This document shows, one piece after another, positions 15,574 to 24,238 of a stretch of 64,000 nucleotides of DNA. This DNA is from Vibrio methylphosphonaticus (GTDB lineage: Bacteria > Pseudomonadota > Gammaproteobacteria > Enterobacterales > Vibrionaceae). The position numbers were made by a program, and so were the translations under genes. The stretch is from the NCBI RefSeq assembly GCF_023634655.1, contig NZ_JAMKMS010000006.1:1-64000 (forward strand), read 5' to 3'. The notes beneath the pieces were generated by a model, which was not told the DNA's origin, searched no databases, and worked only from the letters and a program-made list of their open reading frames with translations. How positions within the stretch are numbered: position 1 is the first letter of the stretch; each line of letters starts with the position of its first letter.

Positions 15574-17286
15574 TTACTGAACGTCGACCACTTCAATCAA
15601 TACGTCACCGGTGGCACCGCTTGGTGTGCTAATACCGAGATAGTTGGACAGCGTCGGCGCGATATCGTAGGGCGTGACCGCTCTGTTCACGGTTTGTGCT
15701 TTCAGTTGATTTCCAGCAAAAATCACTGGAACGTGAGTATCGAAACGCCATGGTGAACCGTGGGTTGAAGCAATAGTGAGTCCATCCATATCGTTGATAT
15801 AGGTTCTTTGGTCAAAAACCAAATAAACATCGCCAGAGCGAGCTGGATGATAGTTGTTTCGAATTAATTGATTCACGCGCGTATTGGCAACTTGATTATT
15901 CGCAATATCATCGCTGGTGACTGCGCTGTAAATACCGGTAATGTTTGCGACTTCCTCAGCAACGGCTTTCTGGACCTTAGCTAACTCTACTTTCTTTTCT
16001 TTAATCATCTCATGGTCAAGGTAGATGTAGGGCTGGGCATAGAGCTTAATCACATCTTTGTTTAGACCAAATTCAGTTTTTAACCTCGTTTCTAACCCGG
16101 ACTGCCAAAGCGCCTCTTTCTGGAAATAAAACGGCTGCTTAAGGCCCAATTGGTTTGCCGTTGGCGATGCTTCAGGTACGCCGTGATCGGCAGAGAGGAC
16201 GATCAAGGTGTTATCCAATCCCACAGACTTGTCGATGGACTCGAACAAGGACGCGAGCGTGCGGTCAAGACGGATCAGGTTGTCTTCTGTTTCTAAGCTT
16301 GAAGGGCCGTAGAGGTGAATCACGTAATCGTTTGAAGAAAAACTTACAGCAAGAAAGTCGGTGCTGTTACCTTGTCCTAATTTTTTCTCTGTGATTAAGG
16401 TTTTGGCAAAATCGGCTGTAATCTCATCACCGGCAGGGCTGACCGTCAACATGGTTGAATAATATTGGAAGGACGCAGGACCGTAAGGGTGTGGAAAGGT
16501 TCTTTGGAAGCCCGCCAATTCGACTTTATGATCTTTATTATGTTCAATGATGGAGTAGGCCTCCTTATCTAAAGACAACTGCCACTTTTTACCGGAGTAG
16601 CGTGCAGGCAGCGCTTTGTCGTTCCAGTTCGTGACCCATTCTGGCGTTTCATCATAGTAATAGTCACTCGTCACAAACTCAGATTGGGCTTTGGAAAACC
16701 AAAATGCTTTACCAGTATGCCCAGCCAGTGAAATCGCACCTCTATCTTTAACAGAGACCGAATACACTTGTGATTGCCCGCTGCTGGCTATGGTTAGCTC
16801 GTCGCTAAATGTTGAAGACAGGATCGGTGCCGGCGAGCGACCATCTCCCTGCGCGGTTTTTTGTGTTGGGTCTATCTCTGTCGCTTTATTGACACCAGAA
16901 CCTTGTGTCAGCATCGCGTAGTTTGGATCTTCTACGTTATAAACCAAACGGTTTAGGTTTCTATCAAACCAGACATTGCCGACCATACCGTGCACTGAAG
17001 GTGGTGCGCCAGTGGCTAGTGAAACATGGCCCACTATGGTTTCGGTATTGGCGTGTTGGTAGTTGGCATTGGTGTAATAAACGCCTTCGTCCATGAGGTA
17101 ACGAAAGCCGCCTTCTCCAAAGTTGCCTTTGAAGCGTTCTATCAAATCGGCTCTCAGTCCATCAACTGTGATCTGTACCACTAGTTTGGGAGACTGAGCG
17201 GCGTGAAGGGTGAAGCTTGCAAGGGCAGTGGTTGCGATGAGAGTGGTGCATTTTGCAAGTCGTAATAAACGTTTATTAGTAGGCAT
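15574..17286 (-). CDS. PafA-type alkaline phosphatase, secreted
   Basis: A 570-residue alkaline phosphatase-superfamily enzyme with a cleavable signal peptide (hydrophobic core LIATTALASFTLHAA). The catalytic set known for PafA monoesterases can be placed: threonine nucleophile T83 in TETIVGH, N104 in MVGNVWF, and the K180/R182 pair in VKDRGAI. Metal ligands are in VDGLRADL, SSNDYVIHLYG, SADHGVPE and STHGSPWRFDTH. It should release phosphate from a broad range of periplasmic or extracellular phosphate monoesters. The start at 17286 follows AAAGGAAA; the longer frame adds 17 residues ahead of the signal peptide. No PhoB box was identified with confidence. Confidence 0.85.
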   Translation of the reverse strand: MPTNKRLLRLAKCTTLIATTALASFTLHAAQSPKLVVQITVDGLRADLIERFKGNFGEGGFRYLMDEGVYYTNANYQHANTETIVGHVSLATGAPPSVHGMVGNVWFDRNLNRLVYNVEDPNYAMLTQGSGVNKATEIDPTQKTAQGDGRSPAPILSSTFSDELTIASSGQSQVYSVSVKDRGAISLAGHTGKAFWFSKAQSEFVTSDYYYDETPEWVTNWNDKALPARYSGKKWQLSLDKEAYSIIEHNKDHKVELAGFQRTFPHPYGPASFQYYSTMLTVSPAGDEITADFAKTLITEKKLGQGNSTDFLAVSFSSNDYVIHLYGPSSLETEDNLIRLDRTLASLFESIDKSVGLDNTLIVLSADHGVPEASPTANQLGLKQPFYFQKEALWQSGLETRLKTEFGLNKDVIKLYAQPYIYLDHEMIKEKKVELAKVQKAVAEEVANITGIYSAVTSDDIANNQVANTRVNQLIRNNYHPARSGDVYLVFDQRTYINDMDGLTIASTHGSPWRFDTHVPVIFAGNQLKAQTVNRAVTPYDIAPTLSNYLGISTPSGATGDVLIEVVDVQ

Positions 17287-17548
17287 AAGGTTTCCTTTAG
17301 AAGGATGCGTTTCACGATGATAATCAAGCCAAGTCACTGATTGTAAGGTCGTGGACCTCTGCTGCTGAAGAGAAGCGAAAGGTGTTGCATCAGTGAATAC
17401 AATTAAACAGTACTATGTAATTTAGCTTAGGAGAGTTTCGATGATAACGGGAGAATAATAGCCACAGGTTGCGCCGCTCCACTTGATAATTAGATGACAT
17501 CAATGGTATCTAATTCTACTTGCTTTTAAGTTATATCGATTATGCTCA

Positions 17549-17604
17549 GCAGAGAGCAGAGAGCAGAGAGCAGAGAGCAGAGAGCAGAGAGCAGAGAGCA
17601 GAGG
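17549..17604. repeat. GCAGAGA heptamer array, eight copies
   Basis: Seven perfect GCAGAGA units and an eighth GCAGAGG, 56 bases in all. The array lies in the 361-base gap between the PafA-like gene and the EamA gene, just beyond the EamA terminator. The rest of that gap shows only the upstream region of the phosphatase gene. Confidence 0.95.
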
Positions 17605-17608
17605 CATT

Positions 17609-17636
17609 GAAAAGAACGGCACCGCCTCTGGTGCCG
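17609..17636 (-). terminator. Terminator of the EamA permease gene
   Basis: On the minus strand CGGCACC (17630-17636) pairs with GGTGCCG (17617-17623) around a 6-base loop, followed by TTCTTTTC. It is 11 bases past the permease stop codon and abuts the heptamer array. Confidence 0.75.
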
Positions 17637-17647
17637 CAGAAGATCTA

Positions 17648-18520
17648 CTAGACCACTTTAACTATTCTCATGGCGCTAAGTCGATAGAAAATCAGTGAAC
17701 CGAGTAGTACCGCACATCCGACAATTTTGTTGAGAGGCATAGGTTCTGAATAAATGATGATACTTAATATCAGCGTCCATATTGGCTCAAGGAGCATGAG
17801 CAAAGCGGCATTGGTCGGTTGCGCGAATTTTTGTCCTGTCGTTTGCATCAAGTAACGCAAGCTAGTGGCTAGCACGACGCTTAGAGCGAACCAAGTCCAT
17901 GTCGTTGGTGAAATAGTCTCAGGCCATGACTCGACACAATATGAAAGGATGAGTCCCAAGCACCCGGCGGAAAAAAGTTGTAGCGTCGTGAGTAGCATGG
18001 GTGATAAGCGTGCCGAGTATTTACTGTTTAAATTGAAGTGCACCGCGAGCCCAACCGCCGCGGTTAAAAACCATAGGTGACTCATCTGGGCATGCCACCC
18101 GCCATTCCATGAAATCAAAAATAAACCAATGAGCGCAATGGGAAGTGATAACCAAAATGCACGCACGGGTTTATTTCCAAATAGCCCCCAAGCCACCATA
18201 GGGACGAATAGCATTGAAAGGCTCATAATAAATGCGCCTTCGCCCAGAGTTTCACTTATCGAGATGGCATGAATCCAACAAAAGATGGAGAACCCGAGTG
18301 CGCCACCAACCCCCATAGCACGCAAACTATCTTTGAAGCTGGTTGTTTTAAGGGCGGTTAAACAAAATGGTAATAGGATCAATGATGCCAGCAAAAAACG
18401 AAGGCCAATAAAACCAAAAGGAGGGAGCCCCTGTATTGCTTCTTTGGAAAAGACCCAGCCAGCCCCGGCAAGTAGAGTGGTAAAAATGAGTATAAATTCA
18501 GCGCGAAAACGGTTAGTCAT
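17648..18520 (-). CDS. EamA-family (drug/metabolite) transporter
   Basis: The 290-residue protein has about ten hydrophobic segments arranged as two EamA repeats, e.g. GLRFLLASLILLPF in the first half and NAALLMLLEPIWTLIL in the second. The E-P pair in the latter is characteristic. It is an inner-membrane exporter or permease of small metabolites, with unknown substrate. It is transcribed alone, diverging from the STAS gene. Confidence 0.88.
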   Translation of the reverse strand: MTNRFRAEFILIFTTLLAGAGWVFSKEAIQGLPPFGFIGLRFLLASLILLPFCLTALKTTSFKDSLRAMGVGGALGFSIFCWIHAISISETLGEGAFIMSLSMLFVPMVAWGLFGNKPVRAFWLSLPIALIGLFLISWNGGWHAQMSHLWFLTAAVGLAVHFNLNSKYSARLSPMLLTTLQLFSAGCLGLILSYCVESWPETISPTTWTWFALSVVLATSLRYLMQTTGQKFAQPTNAALLMLLEPIWTLILSIIIYSEPMPLNKIVGCAVLLGSLIFYRLSAMRIVKVV

Positions 18521-18776
18521 AACGAAAACATCTTAGTTTTTGTTTATTTTGCGCTAATTAACGCCAAGACTCCATCCTAAATCGTCTAAAAAATGGCAGT
18601 TTGGTGATAATCTGACATATTGATTGTATTTGTTTTGGTGGGTGGATCTGTTTCTATTTAAATGCAACTACGGGCGTATATTTAGTAAAAATGCTAAGTG
18701 CAACAAGGTGCATTTATTTATTGCTTCTATAATAAGAGAAGTATCCCTTTAGTGATGTGTTGAGTAGGAGTCAGGC

Positions 18777-19109
18777 ATGGCGTTTTTTTTGTATAGTAAT
18801 GATTCACTCACAGTCATCGAAGTAAAGACCAATCGGTTTGATGCCAAAATGATTCCTCATTTTCGTCAGTACCTTAACCAGTTCGAGCAGCTAGCATCTC
18901 AAAAACTACTTATTGATTTAACCGGTGTCATTTTTATGGATAGCAGTGCACTTGGGACGATCATGGCATTACATAAAACCTACGACTTTGGAGAGATGTC
19001 TATCATCAGCCAAAGCCCTTCGGTTCTTAACTTATTCAAGTTGACCAAAGTTGACCAACTATTAAATATTTATCGAGATATCGATCATGCCGTGGAGGAC
19101 ATGACTTGA
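18777..19109 (+). CDS. STAS-domain protein (anti-sigma-factor-antagonist type)
   Basis: The 110-residue protein is a single STAS domain. The segment LLIDLTGVIFMDSSALGTIMALH holds the conserved D-S-S-A/G-L loop, where the first serine is the usual phosphorylation site. Such proteins bind or release a partner according to phosphorylation by an anti-sigma kinase. No cognate kinase is seen in the window, so the partner is unknown. It precedes tyrR by 120 bases on the same strand; a functional link is not evident. Confidence 0.85.
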   Translation: MAFFLYSNDSLTVIEVKTNRFDAKMIPHFRQYLNQFEQLASQKLLIDLTGVIFMDSSALGTIMALHKTYDFGEMSIISQSPSVLNLFKLTKVDQLLNIYRDIDHAVEDMT

Positions 19110-19191
19110 TCAATGTGAGTATAAACAAGCCACTTCGTCTTCAAGCTGGGTGGTTTTTGTTGACGTAACAATCGTTGTCATACACACTGAC

Positions 19192-19209
19192 TGTCAACTT
19201 TTCGTGACA
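19192..19209. promoter_or_regulatory. Palindrome upstream of tyrR, possible autoregulatory site
   Basis: TGTCAACTTTTCGTGACA is a dyad (TGTCA, 8-base centre, TGACA) ending 19 bases before the tyrR start. It only loosely resembles the TyrR box TGTAAAN6TTTACA, so autoregulation is a guess. Confidence 0.3.
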
Positions 19210-19228
19210 CTTTCAGTAGGAATACCCA

Positions 19229-20770
19229 GTGCGTTTAGAAGTCTTGTGTGAAGATAGACTCGGATTGACTCGTGAGTTATTGGACATTTTAGCGTCCAGA
19301 AGCATTGATTTACGTGGCATCGAAATCGACATTACGGGGATTATTTATCTCAATTGCCCAGATATTGATTTCGATACATTTCGTGACTTAATGGCAGAGA
19401 TTAGACGAATTTCGGGTGTTAAAGATGTTCGAAAGATACAGTTTATGCCGAGCGAAAGGCATAACACAGAACTGGTTTCCTTACTAACGAACCTCCCATA
19501 TCCGGTGCTTTCTATTAACTTGAAAGGCTCAGTAGATATGGCGAATCACGCTGCACTAAAACTGCTTGGTAAAAGTGAGCAAGAAGCGATCGCCCAACAC
19601 ATCTCCCATTTATTGCCTAGTTTTCACTTTTCAAAATGGATTGAGGGTGATATCTGCCGCCAGAAACAAGCGATTGTTGTTGATGGTATGGATTATTGGA
19701 TGGAGATTTTGCCCGTCTATATTACGGGAGAATCTAACGAGACAGTGCTCGCTAGTGCTGTAATGAGTATCCAGCCAAGTAGTACTGTGATTATTTCCGA
19801 ATCGCTGTCTGACAATAACATTTTGGGCTTTGAGCATTTTGTCGGTGTCTCAAATCGTCATAAAGCGCTCATGAGTCAAGCGAAAAAGTTAGCAATGTTA
19901 GATCAACCTTTATTGATTGAAGGCGATACTGGCACGGGTAAAGAAATGTTGGCGAAGGCTTGTCATAGCCGATCAAATCGCGCATCAAATCCATTTTTGG
20001 TACTGAGCTGTGCTTCTATGCCTGATGATGTGGCGGAAACAGAGTTGTTTGGCCATGCGCCAGGTTCGTTTAATCACGAGCATGGTCATAAAGGCATTTT
20101 TGAGCAAGCGAACGGTGGCACTGTCTTATTGGATGAGATTGGTGAAATGAGCCCCCATCTACAAATTAAGTTATTAAGATTTTTGCAAGATGGCACCTTC
20201 AGACGCGTGGGTGAAGAGCATGAAGTACACGTCGATGTACGAATTATTGCATCTACCCGTCACAATCTGGCAGATTTGGCGGAGCAGGGCGCCTTTAGGG
20301 AGGATTTGTACTATCGCCTTAACGTACTGACATTGACGATTCCCCCACTGCGTGAGCGAGCTAGCGACATAGCTCCACTTTTGGATCTGTTCATTGCTAA
20401 GCACAGCCAAAAGTTGGCGATTGCCAAGCCTCAATGTACGGAAACATTAGTGAAGGATCTGGGCAGCTACCCTTGGCCGGGCAACATGAGGCAGCTCGAC
20501 AATTCGGTGTTACGAGCGCTGACTCAAATTAGTGGTAGTACATTACAAATTGAAGATTTTAAGTTGCCAAAACTGGAGTCGGTCGCGACAAACGGTGTGA
20601 ACCTTAACTTAGATGGTTCGCTCGATGACATGATGAAGGAGTACGAGTCGAGAATTCTGGAGAAACTCTATCAGTCATTCCCATCAAGTCGAAAATTAGC
20701 TAAACGATTGAATGTGTCACATACATCGATTGCTAATAAACTGCGTGATTACAATATCCGCAAAAATTGA
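19229..20770 (+). CDS. tyrR: Aromatic amino acid transcriptional regulator TyrR
   Basis: Controls aromatic amino acid biosynthesis and transport genes in response to tyrosine, phenylalanine and tryptophan. At 513 residues it has the same length as E. coli TyrR and begins with the same MRLEV-CEDRLGLTRELLD ACT-domain sequence. A PAS domain follows (about 80-190), then an AAA+ domain with GDTGTGKE (232-239) and LLDEIGEMS, and a C-terminal helix-turn-helix (SSRKLAKRLNVSHTSIANKLRDY). The GAFTGA loop needed for sigma-54 activation is replaced by GSFNHE, consistent with TyrR acting on sigma-70. Translation starts at GTG. Confidence 0.95.
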   Translation: MRLEVLCEDRLGLTRELLDILASRSIDLRGIEIDITGIIYLNCPDIDFDTFRDLMAEIRRISGVKDVRKIQFMPSERHNTELVSLLTNLPYPVLSINLKGSVDMANHAALKLLGKSEQEAIAQHISHLLPSFHFSKWIEGDICRQKQAIVVDGMDYWMEILPVYITGESNETVLASAVMSIQPSSTVIISESLSDNNILGFEHFVGVSNRHKALMSQAKKLAMLDQPLLIEGDTGTGKEMLAKACHSRSNRASNPFLVLSCASMPDDVAETELFGHAPGSFNHEHGHKGIFEQANGGTVLLDEIGEMSPHLQIKLLRFLQDGTFRRVGEEHEVHVDVRIIASTRHNLADLAEQGAFREDLYYRLNVLTLTIPPLRERASDIAPLLDLFIAKHSQKLAIAKPQCTETLVKDLGSYPWPGNMRQLDNSVLRALTQISGSTLQIEDFKLPKLESVATNGVNLNLDGSLDDMMKEYESRILEKLYQSFPSSRKLAKRLNVSHTSIANKLRDYNIRKN

Positions 20771-20894
20771 TTTGTCAGGCTCAGGATGTCTATAAAATAG
20801 CGTAAAGTCGTCAGTGATGTCATTTATGATACTGCGACTTTCGTTGGTAAGGTATTTGATCTCGCCAATTATTGGCAAATATCAGGGAGTTATA

Positions 20895-21473
20895 ATGGAA
20901 GATAGCTGCTCGGCAGTGGGAATACACTGCCGTGATGGGAATGTACTGATTCGTACCGCCAAGCCCTCAGATGCATACACAATATCCAACTATTTTCAGG
21001 AAAATAAAGCGTTTTTAGCGCCTTGGGAACCTAAACGAGACGATGCTTTTTATCGAGCAGATACTTGGGCAGCAAAGTTGGTTAAGTTAGAAGAGTTACA
21101 CCGCCTTGGTCTTGCCTATTATTGCTTGATTTTTGATACGGATTCAAAAGAAATGAAGGGTACGATTTCGTTCAGTAACCTTGTCCGCTTTCCACTTCAT
21201 TCGTGTAATTTAGGTTACTCTTTAGCCAAAGACGCCCAAGGGCATGGGTATATGCGCAAGGCTCTCGCAATGGTGCTCCCCTATATGTTCAATGTGCAAA
21301 ATATGCATCGTATAGCGGCGAGTTATATGCCCCATAACGAACGAAGCGCCGCGGTACTTAATGCCATGGGGTTTCAAAAGGAAGGTTATGCCAGTGACTA
21401 TTTGCTGATCAACAATCAGTGGGAAGATCACATCCAAACGGCGTTGATTAACCCCAATTGGAAAGCCAGCTAA
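20895..21473 (+). CDS. rimJ: RimJ-type GNAT N-acetyltransferase
   Basis: Probably acetylates the N-terminal alanine of ribosomal protein S5. The 192-residue protein has the GNAT fold, with NLGYSLAKDAQGHGYMRKAL as the acetyl-CoA-binding motif A and NERSAAVLNAMGFQKEGYA as motif B. The W-E-P-K-R segment near the N-terminus is shared with RimJ. The start at 20895 has GGGAG six bases upstream; the open frame extends 27 codons further without support. RimJ versus another RimJ/RimL paralogue cannot be fully separated by eye. Confidence 0.8.
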   Translation: MEDSCSAVGIHCRDGNVLIRTAKPSDAYTISNYFQENKAFLAPWEPKRDDAFYRADTWAAKLVKLEELHRLGLAYYCLIFDTDSKEMKGTISFSNLVRFPLHSCNLGYSLAKDAQGHGYMRKALAMVLPYMFNVQNMHRIAASYMPHNERSAAVLNAMGFQKEGYASDYLLINNQWEDHIQTALINPNWKAS

Positions 21474-21508
21474 TATTAGACAGCCAGTCAATATTGGAGA
21501 ATCAGATC

Positions 21509-22096
21509 ATGAAGCGTCTTGAACAGCAACTCACACTGTTAATGGAATTGGACAAGCTCAAGAGCGTGTTGCGCCGGACTCGAATAAAAAGCTCAGTTGG
21601 CCGCTTTGAAAATAGTGCAGAACACAGTTGGCACGTGGCAATGATGGCGCTTTTGTTAGAAGAGCACGCGAATGAACCGATAGATATTGCTGTCGTGGTG
21701 AAAATGCTATTGCTGCATGACATGGTGGAAATCGATGCTGGTGATACGTTTGTTTACGATGTGGCTGCGTCATTAGAACAAGAACAAAAAGAGTTATCGG
21801 CGGCCAATCGATTGTTCGCTATGTTGCCGCAAGAACAAGGTGAGGCGTTATTTGCAATTTGGCAAGAATTTGAAGCGGCAGAAAGCGCCGAGGCGAAATT
21901 TGCCAAGGCGCTGGACCGACTAATACCGATGTTGTTGAACTACCATAATCAAGGTCAGAGCTGGTTAGAAAACGATGTATCGAAAGAACAAGTAATGAAG
22001 GTGAACCAGAAGATAGAAAAAGGTTCACAAGTGCTGTGGGATAAAGCACAATCGCTGATAGAAGAAGCCGTAGAGAACGGTTGGTTAAAACACTAG
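21509..22096 (+). CDS. HD-domain hydrolase (COG1896-type, nucleotidase-like)
   Basis: The 195-residue protein carries an HD-superfamily metal site: ENSAEHSWHVAMM (first histidine), LLHDMVEIDAGD (HD pair) and a later ALDRLIP aspartate. Relatives include the 5'-deoxynucleotidase YfbR and other small phosphohydrolases, so a nucleotide phosphatase activity is likely; the substrate is unknown. The start at 21509 has TTGGAGA upstream. It is 35 bases after rimJ and 8 bases before the next gene, suggesting one operon. Confidence 0.8.
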   Translation: MKRLEQQLTLLMELDKLKSVLRRTRIKSSVGRFENSAEHSWHVAMMALLLEEHANEPIDIAVVVKMLLLHDMVEIDAGDTFVYDVAASLEQEQKELSAANRLFAMLPQEQGEALFAIWQEFEAAESAEAKFAKALDRLIPMLLNYHNQGQSWLENDVSKEQVMKVNQKIEKGSQVLWDKAQSLIEEAVENGWLKH

Positions 22097-22104
22097 GAGA
22101 CTGA

Positions 22105-22578
22105 ATGTCGTACACGACTTTGGATGAATACCAAAGAAAATGGATTTTTACTCATCAATCTATGCCTGTACCTGAAAGTGATTGGCCTTTTATTAAGCCG
22201 ATGACCCAAGCACGTTCAGCACAGTTTTGGAAAGAAAATATCAGCGCACAAAGTCCTGATGCTGAGCGTATGTCCTCTCAGGACTGGCCGACGAAAGACA
22301 GCAACTGGCAAGAAAGTGTCGACTGGATGAAAGCTTGGGAAGCCGATGAAAACGCGTTACCAGAAGCGGTAGCAGACTTTATTGATTGGCAAGACGACGT
22401 TACGGTGTATTTTTGTTATGAAAAATACAATGTAATTGAAACCAAGTGGTCGATTTTCAAAAAATATTGGAAGAACTTTTTGTTTTACGATGATGGTCCA
22501 ATTTTATTGGGACGACGTAGGCAAGAGGCGCTATGGTTCTCAACCAAAGGTACCGTTAAACTCGGTCGCCGTAGCTAA
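22105..22578 (+). CDS. Conserved hypothetical protein, DUF2947-like
   Basis: The 157-residue soluble protein is rich in tryptophan and acidic residues and ends in a basic tail (GRRRQEALWFSTKGTVKLGRRS). I associate it with DUF2947 from memory; no function is known. TAGGAG precedes the ATG and the upstream HD gene ends 8 bases earlier, so it is probably co-transcribed with it. A strong terminator follows. Confidence 0.6.
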   Translation: MSYTTLDEYQRKWIFTHQSMPVPESDWPFIKPMTQARSAQFWKENISAQSPDAERMSSQDWPTKDSNWQESVDWMKAWEADENALPEAVADFIDWQDDVTVYFCYEKYNVIETKWSIFKKYWKNFLFYDDGPILLGRRRQEALWFSTKGTVKLGRRS

Positions 22579-22612
22579 CGTCAAGGCACTTGCTGCAATA
22601 CGTGTTAATTGA

Positions 22613-22638
22613 GGCCTGCAGAAATGCAGGTCTTTTTT
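22613..22638 (+). terminator. Intrinsic terminator
   Basis: GGCCTGCA (22613-22620) pairs with TGCAGGTC (22625-22632, one G-T pair) around a GAAA loop, followed by six Ts. It ends the rimJ/HD/DUF2947-like transcript. Confidence 0.88.
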
Positions 22639-22814
22639 GTGCATACAATGGACTTAAGTCACATTCCAAAAAAGTAACGTAATTAAATGCCAGGTCTTTG
22701 ATCTTAAGCTAAGTATGCTCTTGCATAACAACGTGATACTACTCTCAGTTAATACATTTTGTACTTATAAACAGTAAAAATACTTTGTAGTTATTTCTCA
22801 GGACGAGTCATGTT

Positions 22815-24233
22815 ATGCGCCACTACCTCAAATATATAATTCCGATCTTAGTTCCACTGATCGTATTGCTTTTACCTCTCTCTGCCTTTCCTTTCGACGG
22901 ATTGACCATTATCCAGCAGCGCGTTATCGCGATCTTTTTATTGGCGGCACTGTGCTGGGTGTTTGAACCTATTCCCATCTATGCAACTTCCGTGGTGATT
23001 ATCGTATTAGAGCTTCTCATGCTATCGAATAAAGGCATGTATTGGTTTCGGGGCGCAGAAGGCGAAGCACATTTTGGTACGTTGTTGCGATATGAAGAAA
23101 TAATGGCAACATTTGCAAGCCCAATCATTATGCTGTTCCTTGGCGGGTTCTTTCTCGCGATGGCAGCGACGAAATATCGTTTAGACGTTAACTTAGCAAG
23201 GGTATTGCTTAAACCGTTTGGTACTGACCCTAAATACGTAATGCTCGGCTTGATGTTGATTACGGGTGTGTTTTCTATGTTTATGTCAAATACAGCAACC
23301 ACTGCGATGATGCTGTCTATTTTGACGCCGGTAATTGCGTTGTTTGGGCCTAAAGATCCCGGACGTATCGCGTTTGCGTTGTGTATCCCAGTCGCCGCGA
23401 ATATTGGTGGTATTGGTACGCCTATTGGCACACCCCCAAACGCTATAGCACTCAAATATTTAGTGGGTGAAAACTACATTAGTTTCGGTGAGTGGATGGC
23501 ATTTGGTGTGCCATTTGTAGTGGTGATGATGGCTCTCGCTTGGGTCTTGATAAATACACTTTATGGCGCTGAGCAGAAAAAAATTGAGCTGGCGATTAAA
23601 GGTAAGTTTCTAAAAACGCCAAAAGCCATCATGGTGTACATTACGTTTGCTGGCACTATTATCCTATGGTTGATGGGTTCAACACATGGTATGAACTCTT
23701 ACACCGTGGCGCTTATTCCGGTAGCGGTGTTCTCTCTTACTGGCATTATCAATAAGGAAGATCTCAAACGTATCTCGTGGGATGTTCTTTGGTTGGTATC
23801 TGGCGGGATAGCGCTTGGCTTAGCGTTAGACAAGACAGGGCTGGCCCGATTGGTGGTGCATAGTATTCCTTTCGACGCCTATTCTCCTTATGCCGTGCTA
23901 TTTGGAGCCGCATTCTTGTGTCTTATCATGGCTAACTTCATGTCGCATACCGCAACAGCAAACTTACTGATGCCGATTATGGCAGCGCTGGGCGCTTCTA
24001 TGGTGTCGCTGGCCCCACTTGGCGGCGAAATTACCTTGATTCTTGTTGTGACGTTTGCTGCGTCATTGGGTATGTCGTTACCTATTAGTACGCCTCCTAA
24101 TGCTTTGGCGCATGCGACGGGCAATGTGCAAAGTAATCAAATGGCGAAAGTTGGTGTCATTCTTGGTGTCGTCGGGGTGCTATTAAGTTTCGTGCTCGTA
24201 TGGTTGCTGCATGCGGTAGGCCACATCGGGTAA
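22815..24233 (+). CDS. SLC13/DASS-family sodium-coupled anion transporter
   Basis: A 472-residue inner-membrane symporter related to VcINDY, which imports di- and tricarboxylates with sodium. The first signature is MSNTATTA with SNT at 158-160, followed by GGIGTPIGTPPNAIA. The second repeat has SHT at 377-379 where VcINDY has SNT, then ISTPPNALAHATG. Changing that substrate-side asparagine to histidine may alter specificity. The gene heads an apparent three-gene operon with a histidine kinase and a receiver protein, implying that substrate supply and signalling are coupled. Confidence 0.88.
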   Translation: MRHYLKYIIPILVPLIVLLLPLSAFPFDGLTIIQQRVIAIFLLAALCWVFEPIPIYATSVVIIVLELLMLSNKGMYWFRGAEGEAHFGTLLRYEEIMATFASPIIMLFLGGFFLAMAATKYRLDVNLARVLLKPFGTDPKYVMLGLMLITGVFSMFMSNTATTAMMLSILTPVIALFGPKDPGRIAFALCIPVAANIGGIGTPIGTPPNAIALKYLVGENYISFGEWMAFGVPFVVVMMALAWVLINTLYGAEQKKIELAIKGKFLKTPKAIMVYITFAGTIILWLMGSTHGMNSYTVALIPVAVFSLTGIINKEDLKRISWDVLWLVSGGIALGLALDKTGLARLVVHSIPFDAYSPYAVLFGAAFLCLIMANFMSHTATANLLMPIMAALGASMVSLAPLGGEITLILVVTFAASLGMSLPISTPPNALAHATGNVQSNQMAKVGVILGVVGVLLSFVLVWLLHAVGHIG

Positions 24234-24238
24234 CCTAT

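Noticed and set aside
20031..20110. TyrR as a sigma-54 activator
   Set aside because: The GAFTGA loop is absent, and the protein aligns throughout with E. coli TyrR, a sigma-70 regulator.
24200..24238. Upstream ATG for the histidine kinase inside the transporter gene
   Set aside because: Adds 13 residues with no domain; the ATG at 24239 fits better, though its ribosome site is weak.
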